DNA of 64,000 nucleotides from positions 7,316,001 to 7,380,000 of the forward strand of contig OZ234501.1 in the NCBI GenBank assembly GCA_965153455.1, written 5' to 3'. Below are positions 57,971 through 64,000 of the stretch, piece after piece (within the stretch, counting starts at the first letter, position 1; each line of letters starts with the position of its first letter). Both the position numbers and the translations under genes were made by a program. The DNA is from Sphagnum compactum (taxonomy: Eukaryota > Bryophyta > Sphagnopsida > Sphagnales). The notes below the pieces were generated by a model, which ran no database searches, was not told the DNA's origin, and was given only the letters and a program-made list of their open reading frames with translations.

Positions 57971-60900
57971 CCTATATATAACCCGTCAAATGAAACAAAC
58001 AAATTCAATGAAACATTCTTTCGTTTTGTGCAAGTATCAATCAATTAAACTACTTTTCTGTCTTTTGGGTATACAGTATGTTTCTAAACAAGAAGAAAAA
58101 TTAAAATGACAATTGTTGAGAGAAGCCACATGTAAAAAGTGCATGAACCTTGTGTATTAAAAAGGCGGATGCAAATTTCTGCAAACGGGGCGTTGGTCTA
58201 AACAGGAAAGAGAAAAAGAAAAAGAAAAAAAGAAAGTAATGAGAATGTGTGCGATTAGTCTTGGAAAAACTGAAGGATAAGTCTCCAAGAGTCTTCCTAT
58301 AATAGATGATGGATTATGTCCCTTGATAAGGATTTCTAAGATTATGTTTTTAGAAAGCTCCAAGAATAATCACTTCAGGTGAACTAATGTAGCAAGGTTC
58401 CATGACATCACTCAAACATACTCAATAATCAAGGTTCAATATTTTCAAACTTGTATGGATAGTATAAGTTCTCAAGGCATTGCTTTTTATTGTAGTCAGA
58501 TTGGTGCAAGAAGGGTATTTAAACATAAGCAGGGCAGTTTCTTGAATTGACCCAATACAATGCTTGCTTGCTTGCTTGACGTCAAAATGATAGTGGCAAC
58601 TGCTTCGTTTCTGTTGTTGTTCATAGTTCATACGGTCACACATTCAACTTCCATGGTGATAAATTTGCATTTTACGCATGGGGGCGGGCAACTTCACAAT
58701 TGTTTCAAGGAGTCCATGGTGTTGAAGAATTAGTAGCACCTCACAATTCACTCAGATTTTGGAATCTGAGTCTAAAGCTACTTCCATGGTTTTGAAATTT
58801 GAGCAAAACTCTTTCTTCTCATTCTGTGTACTTGATGTTGCTTTTACAATGGGGTCTTCAATGCCAAAATTTGTGAATGCAAGAGTATAGGCACTTGTAA
58901 TAGGCAACCACCCTTTGCAAACAATCTACCGGACACCGTCTTTTTTGTGGTCTTTCTTATGGGTGAAATTGATTGCCTTAGTGATTCTTTTTGATGTTAT
59001 TCCTACTCCTTTTGGAATACATCAACATGTGCTTACTCTTTGTATGTGATGGATAACTTGGACTTGGTGTGTTTAATGAGGAAAAAATGCGGGACTCCTT
59101 GCACTAGAAAAGTGTGAATTGATGATAAACATGGGGCCATGTAATATCTGATCATGCATTCAATGCCACCATTTGTCGCATACATTCAAGATTCAAGTGT
59201 ATGTACATCCAACATATGATGAATTTCAAGAAAATTCAAAGTTCAAATGAATAAAATTAAAGATAATTCCATTATGTAAAAAAAAATGATTTTTTGAAAA
59301 GAAATAATCATTCATAAAATTTATGATGATGAAAATGACACTTAAGTTACAATATTTAATTTTCATATTTGGTTTATAGCTAGATTTGGCTAAATCTTCA
59401 TTAAGATGATTGCCACTTTGGCTACATGAACACTCCCCCTCAAAAAAACTTTAAAATGGGCAAAATTTGGCGACTCATTTTTGAAAAAAAGGGATTTTTC
59501 ACTAGAAATTTGGATCCGTATAACCTTTTGGTGATTTTTTGCCTCCACAAAAAAAAAGACCATTCAATAGTTTTATCCTAAGTTTTAGATTTCAATGATG
59601 CACTTTCATGGCTTCTAATAAAGTATTAATAAAATCTTTCAAATCCTGTGTAAATCAAGTGCAATAAATACAATCTTTCAATATTTGAAACCTTGTTTTG
59701 GGAAAATTTGTTGACTTTGCGGATACACAACTTCTAGGAGTGAAATAGAGGTTTGGGGGTGAAACAAGGGTGCACAAGCATGATTACTTTGTGGATAACT
59801 CTACCATAGCCAGAATTACCTTCCAAATTGGCAAAACAAATAATTATGTTTTTAGAAAATCGGTTCATTTATTTTTTTTGAAATTATTGTTATTTCACGA
59901 TCTACAAATAATCTAGCATGATATTGTCATATGAGTAGTGAAATTATTTATGTTGTAGCCGATGATAATTACGACAATTTTCAAATCCTCAATTCCAAAC
60001 TTTCACAAATTTCAGTTGAATATTTAAAATGTTATTTAATGACCAAGTAGACCTTTGTGTAGGGTAACTCAACTAGTGTGCATTTTGAATAACATTTTAA
60101 TGCTCTCCAAATTTTAAGGGAGTCAAGGAATCATGATGATGTCCAAAAATAATTTATGGCTTACCTCTTTACACATCCAACCCAAGTTGAATTGTTGAAA
60201 TCCATGGAGAAATGAACAATACATAACCCCTCAAAATAATTGAAAATGAAGATTCTCAAAACACATTGCACCTTATGAACAAGCCTTTTTTCTCTCATAA
60301 TCAAACAAGCAACAACTGGAAATGGATCACACCTACCCCATCACCAAAATGGATGATGTCCAAAATCAACATATTTTATTAAGTAAATGTTCATATTTGT
60401 GTGTGTGGTCTTGATTTAAAAAAGAAAACTAGAAGATTGATATACATGGGTGTTGGAGTGTTTCATGAACCTTTAAATTTTGAACACACATATGTGACAT
60501 GTAAGTTTGTGGGTGTATTGGTTGGGTTTTTTTTTTTGCAAAGCCCACATTTTATGAGTCTAGCCCAAGTGCCTTACTTTTAGAACTTTTTGTTGTGTGA
60601 AAAAAATTTCTTTTTTTTTTGAGGTGATCACAAAGCCTTTCATGGTTGCTAAGAAATGTGAGCTTTGTCCTCCTCTTGGAGTGTATGTTGTGGCTTGTGT
60701 TTGTGTGATCCTTTTTTGGGTGTTGTGATCCTATTTTTCTTTTTCTTTGTTTGATCCTTCCTCTTCCTCATGTGATTTCTTTTCTTGCTTCAATCTTCAT
60801 TCAAGTGTTCATGTTGATGTTGAGGACCCATTCATGATCCCCCCAAACCTACTATTCTATTATAGGTTACTAAAAAGATGCAACTTAGTTACAACATGCC

Positions 60901-61750
60901 TTCGCATTCTTAGTCTTGCATGTTGTTTTCTCTTTCATGGAACTATTGTTGTTTCCTAGATTTCAACCCATAAAGCTCCATGGTTTTGCTTGGAAGCCTA
61001 TTAAGAAATTATTGTAAAAGAGATCACTTGCCTTTCTTATATTTGTTGTATACCACTTTGACAAAATAATGCATTATAATGTCTTTTAGTTGTTCTTTGA
61101 GTTGCACATTTTGCCATAGATAAGGTCTTTTTCTTTTCTTTCTTCTTATGCCTTAGTTACTTTAATTCTATCTACTATTGATTTTTTATCCATTGTTTTT
61201 TTTGAAGGATTTTGAAGGATTCCAAGTATTATATGAATAGTTTACTAAAGACTCTTTCCTTGTAGTTTGTCTTGCAAGCAAATGGGCCAACAACAACAAG
61301 TTGGGAAAGCCCATTGCCTTTTGGGTTAGATTTCCAAGGTGTGGATTTTCTATCGTGGGTTATAACTAAAATCATTTAGGTTCACTACATGTTCCCCTTC
61401 TTCAACTTGCAAAGTAGTGGGGCTACTAAGCATATTCACATAGTAACATTGTTAAAGTTTTACTTCAGCTATACGATTGTAAATAGTTGCTAAACCATGT
61501 TATAACCTTATGTTAAAACATGTTATAACTCTTTAGTTGTAAATTGTTCCCCTTGGGCCCACTATTGATCATGACCAACACGCCCATTTGAATTGTGATC
61601 ATTTTCATTCTCCTTAGCCCTCTTTAGTGTTTACATTCGTTGTTGTGTAAATGTTTAAGGGTTGTGTTTTGTTTTCCATGGCCTTAGGGTTTAAAGGCCA
61701 TATCCCTATTGCCTTAAACCTTACTTTGATGTTCTATTTGGTTAATGTTT
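57971..61750. other. About 3.8 kb AT-rich spacer; no gene recognised
   Basis: Open frames here (60-73 codons) show no family features. A CTTG repeat (GCTTGCTTGCTTG) lies at 58563-58578. Confidence 0.4.
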
Positions 61751-61751
61751 A

Positions 61752-62195
61752 GTCTAAGACTTTGTCAACCCATTTAGCAAGTGCAATTTTATTTAGTTCA
61801 TTATATTTCCTCCTAGCCATAGTTGCATCAATTTTCTTTCTGAATGTTGTTTTGAAATGATTGAAACAAGAAATGTCTAATGGTTGGAATGCATGCAATG
61901 TGTGAGAGGGTACGGTGATCATGTATAAATGAAATTCATGCACTTCATCTATTGCTTCTAATGTAAGATGTGATCCATGTCCATCCAAAATTAACCAATG
62001 TTTATAGGTTTGTGAAATCCCACATGGAATAGACTTCTTGAAGAACGAAAGGAGCTTTTTGAATAGGAAACTTGTCATCCATGTTTTCTTATACATTGCC
62101 ATACAAGGCCCCTCTTTGTAGAATTTGATGTAATCATCGCATAACCTTTTTCCCTTAAAATGTAAAATCCTAACATAATTGTCCTAGTTGCACAT
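61752..62195 (-). pseudogene. pogo-type DDE transposase fragment
   Basis: Minus-strand text, in order: KGKRLCDDYIKFYKEGP, AMYKKTWMTSFLFKKLLSFF, HWLILDGHGSHLTLEAI, MITVPSHTLHAFQPLDISCF, FKTTFRKKIDATM. The DGHGSH block carries the second acidic residue of the DDE catalytic triad, and PSHTxHAxQPLD is the signature of pogo/Tigger (Tc1/mariner superfamily) transposases. The DNA-binding domain and first Asp are missing, and upstream of 62195 the frame is lost. A 118-codon minus-strand frame at 62222-62578 lies where the N-terminal part should be, but shows no helix-turn-helix I can recognise. Probably a decayed insertion. Confidence 0.72.
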
Positions 62196-62578
62196 ACTAC
62201 AGACTTTATTGTTAACCATTCCTAAGACTTAGGGATGGTGTTGTACATTTGGTTTAATCCTCTTCTAACTATAACTCTTGTTTTAGATTGCTTGCATGCT
62301 TGGATCCTTATAGATTGCTTGAATTCCATGGTATGTTGGGTAATCATTGTAGAAAGAAGTATATGAATTAGTAGTTCAACCTTATGTTTTACTAATGTCC
62401 AATCCTTTTGTTCATCAAATGATAATTTATGGATGTTCTCTCTGGAACCAATACCACTAGCTATTATTTGGTATTCTTGGAATGTTATTAGCTTGGTTTG
62501 TGTTAACTCTATGACCTTCATCTTCAATTGTACTAGGTTTATTGACTGTTTGAATTCTTTTTGATACCTAAAATCCAT

Positions 62579-63440
62579 GCAATCATTGTGACATCTTCAT
62601 TTATTAACATTTTGGATGGCTTCATTTTCTTGGATTTTGTTTTATCATTTGAATGGTTAAAAAGAAAAGTAAGAGGTATAATCCATGATTTGGTAGTTGG
62701 TCCATTCATGGTTGGGGTTCTAAAAAAGGAAAAAGGACTCCAAATTATTTTAAGGGCTATTTTTTATAAACGACATTTACATGAAACAAAATTATTAAAT
62801 GAAAAAAATTGAATAGTCCAAATTAAGATAAGTCATATGATGGTGGTGATTTTTCACATGCATATATAATTGTGCATTAATATTTTGGTTTACAAGAAAA
62901 AATCATAGAAAATGCCAAAATGAGTTTTAAAAATCAATTAAACATGTTTTTTTGCATGGTTATTTCTTGCACATGTGACTTGCATTTAAAGATAGAAAAT
63001 TTGAACTTAATGGCAAATGGTATCTAATGGAAAGGTATGTACCTAAATAGAACTCACTTCACAACTCCTTGCCACCAAGTTGTTGCTCAAAAAACATAAT
63101 CTAACAAATTCCATCCTTGGACTTGAACTCTTTGAAAAAAACAAACTCCCATACTGCCAACCTCCACTCTTTAATGCATTCAGGAAGGGAGACCATATAT
63201 TGGCTCGGACAAATAGTGAGAGCGAGGTCCTTGATTGTTGATTGCATCAAGGATTTGACCTTAAACTCCAACTGCACCATTTGACGAATTAAACATTAAT
63301 GAAGACATTATATCAAGTACTAAAGTATGCAAATAAACTTTTGGTTTCTAAAACACAAAAGTAATCTAATGAATTTTTTTGGATGTAATAGCATAAAAAG
63401 ATTAACAAAGGGAGGATAGAGGAATACAAACTCTGTAACA
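62579..63440. other. Spacer; nothing recognised
   Basis: An 83-codon plus-strand frame at 62561-62812 has no family features. No terminal inverted repeat matching the pogo remnant was found. Confidence 0.35.
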
Positions 63441-63837
63441 CCTACTTTTGGCATTGAAAGTAGGTATTGTAGACCTTATAAAATTAAAAGACAAAGAAGT
63501 GAAATCATGTTCAATTACTTCAACTTACATACATTGCAATATGAATGGAGTTGGTTTTCAACATAAAGAATATGAATAAGGTTGAGTTTTGATGAACATG
63601 GTTTTTTATCCTTCCATGGAACATAGTAAGTTGGAATGCAAATAGATTAGAACCCAAGATAAGGTTTTTTAAGTACGTACTTTTAGCACCAAAAGTAGGG
63701 TAAATTTGGATGGAAATTTACAATTTTTATTTAGATTTACTTATGGAGAAATCCAATGGAGACTAAAAAAGAAATGGATTAAGATTAAGATCCAAGTTAT
63801 GTTTTGACAAATACCTACTTTTGGCATTGAAAGTAGG
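63441..63837. repeat. Three small palindromes CCTACTTT-N8-AAAGTAGG
   Basis: CCTACTTTTGGCATTGAAAGTAGG occurs at 63441-63464 and again, identical, at 63814-63837. A variant, TACTTTTAGCACCAAAAGTAGG, lies at 63678-63699. Each can fold into a 7-8 bp stem. Confidence 0.75.
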
Positions 63838-63907
63838 GTGGGTATTGAAATGTGGGTATTGCATTTAGGCTTGTTTTTTCATTTAAACTTCCAATACCCG
63901 GACTTAT

Positions 63908-63990
63908 ACTTACCTCTACCAACTGGAATTTTGGGGTTTCATTGTAATACTTACACTCGTACTTACCTTTACCAACTGGAATTTTGGGGC
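63908..63990 (+). repeat. 53-bp tandem duplication at the window end
   Basis: ACTTACC(T)CTACCAACTGG-type text followed by AATTTTGGGG begins at 63908 and repeats at 63961, with the right copy running towards the window edge, so the array may continue. Confidence 0.7.
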
Positions 63991-64000
63991 ATAATTGCAA

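Overview
The window is nuclear DNA of a land plant or close streptophyte relative. Every intact gene I can rebuild has the plant form of its family: a MAP3K-epsilon kinase with the long C-terminal half, a type I DnaJ ending in the plant farnesylation box CAQQ, a plant COX7a-like protein, and a fragment of chloroplast ATP synthase gamma carrying the redox insert. Genes are broken by GT-AG introns and lie as islands in AT-rich, gene-free DNA full of microsatellites, minisatellites and old transposons. I cannot name the species; a seed-free plant or charophyte alga is possible but unproven.

Layout. 1-3.8 kb: a decayed ANKZF1/Vms1 gene, cut by the window edge, whose 3' part holds a tandemly copied exon junction. 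4.1-4.5 kb: a short element with perfect 22-bp inverted ends. 5.45-7.22 kb (+): an intact six-exon NDUFAF3-type complex I assembly factor. 8.68-9.46 kb: a non-autonomous hAT-like element with an exact 8-bp target duplication. 10.04-10.18 kb: a broken PHD finger. 13.08-13.61 kb (+): the C-terminal half of chloroplast ATP synthase gamma, with one redox cysteine replaced by Tyr. 15.9-21.3 kb (+): a GC-rich Helitron with Rep and helicase, interrupted by stops and one frameshift. 22-24.1 kb: minisatellite and decayed inverted-repeat elements.

24.86-34.27 kb (+): a complete 27-exon MAP3K-epsilon gene (1510 residues predicted). 36.88-39.59 kb (-): a class 3 lipase gene, tail-to-tail with the kinase, whose reading frame closes if a 16-nt microexon is used. 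40.6-48.2 kb: no gene seen, but several local repeat arrays. 48.88-51.50 kb (+): a complete seven-exon DnaJ gene (418 residues). 52-57.7 kb: no gene. 57.79-57.97 kb (+): a 61-residue COX7a-like protein. 61.75-62.19 kb (-): remnant of a pogo-type DDE transposase. 63.4-64 kb: three similar small palindromes and a duplicated motif.

The intact genes are unrelated housekeeping or signalling genes (mitochondrial assembly and respiration, protein folding, lipid hydrolysis, kinase signalling). They do not form an operon or a visible pathway cluster. Exon boundaries were read by eye from splice consensus, phase and family similarity; no search or alignment was run.
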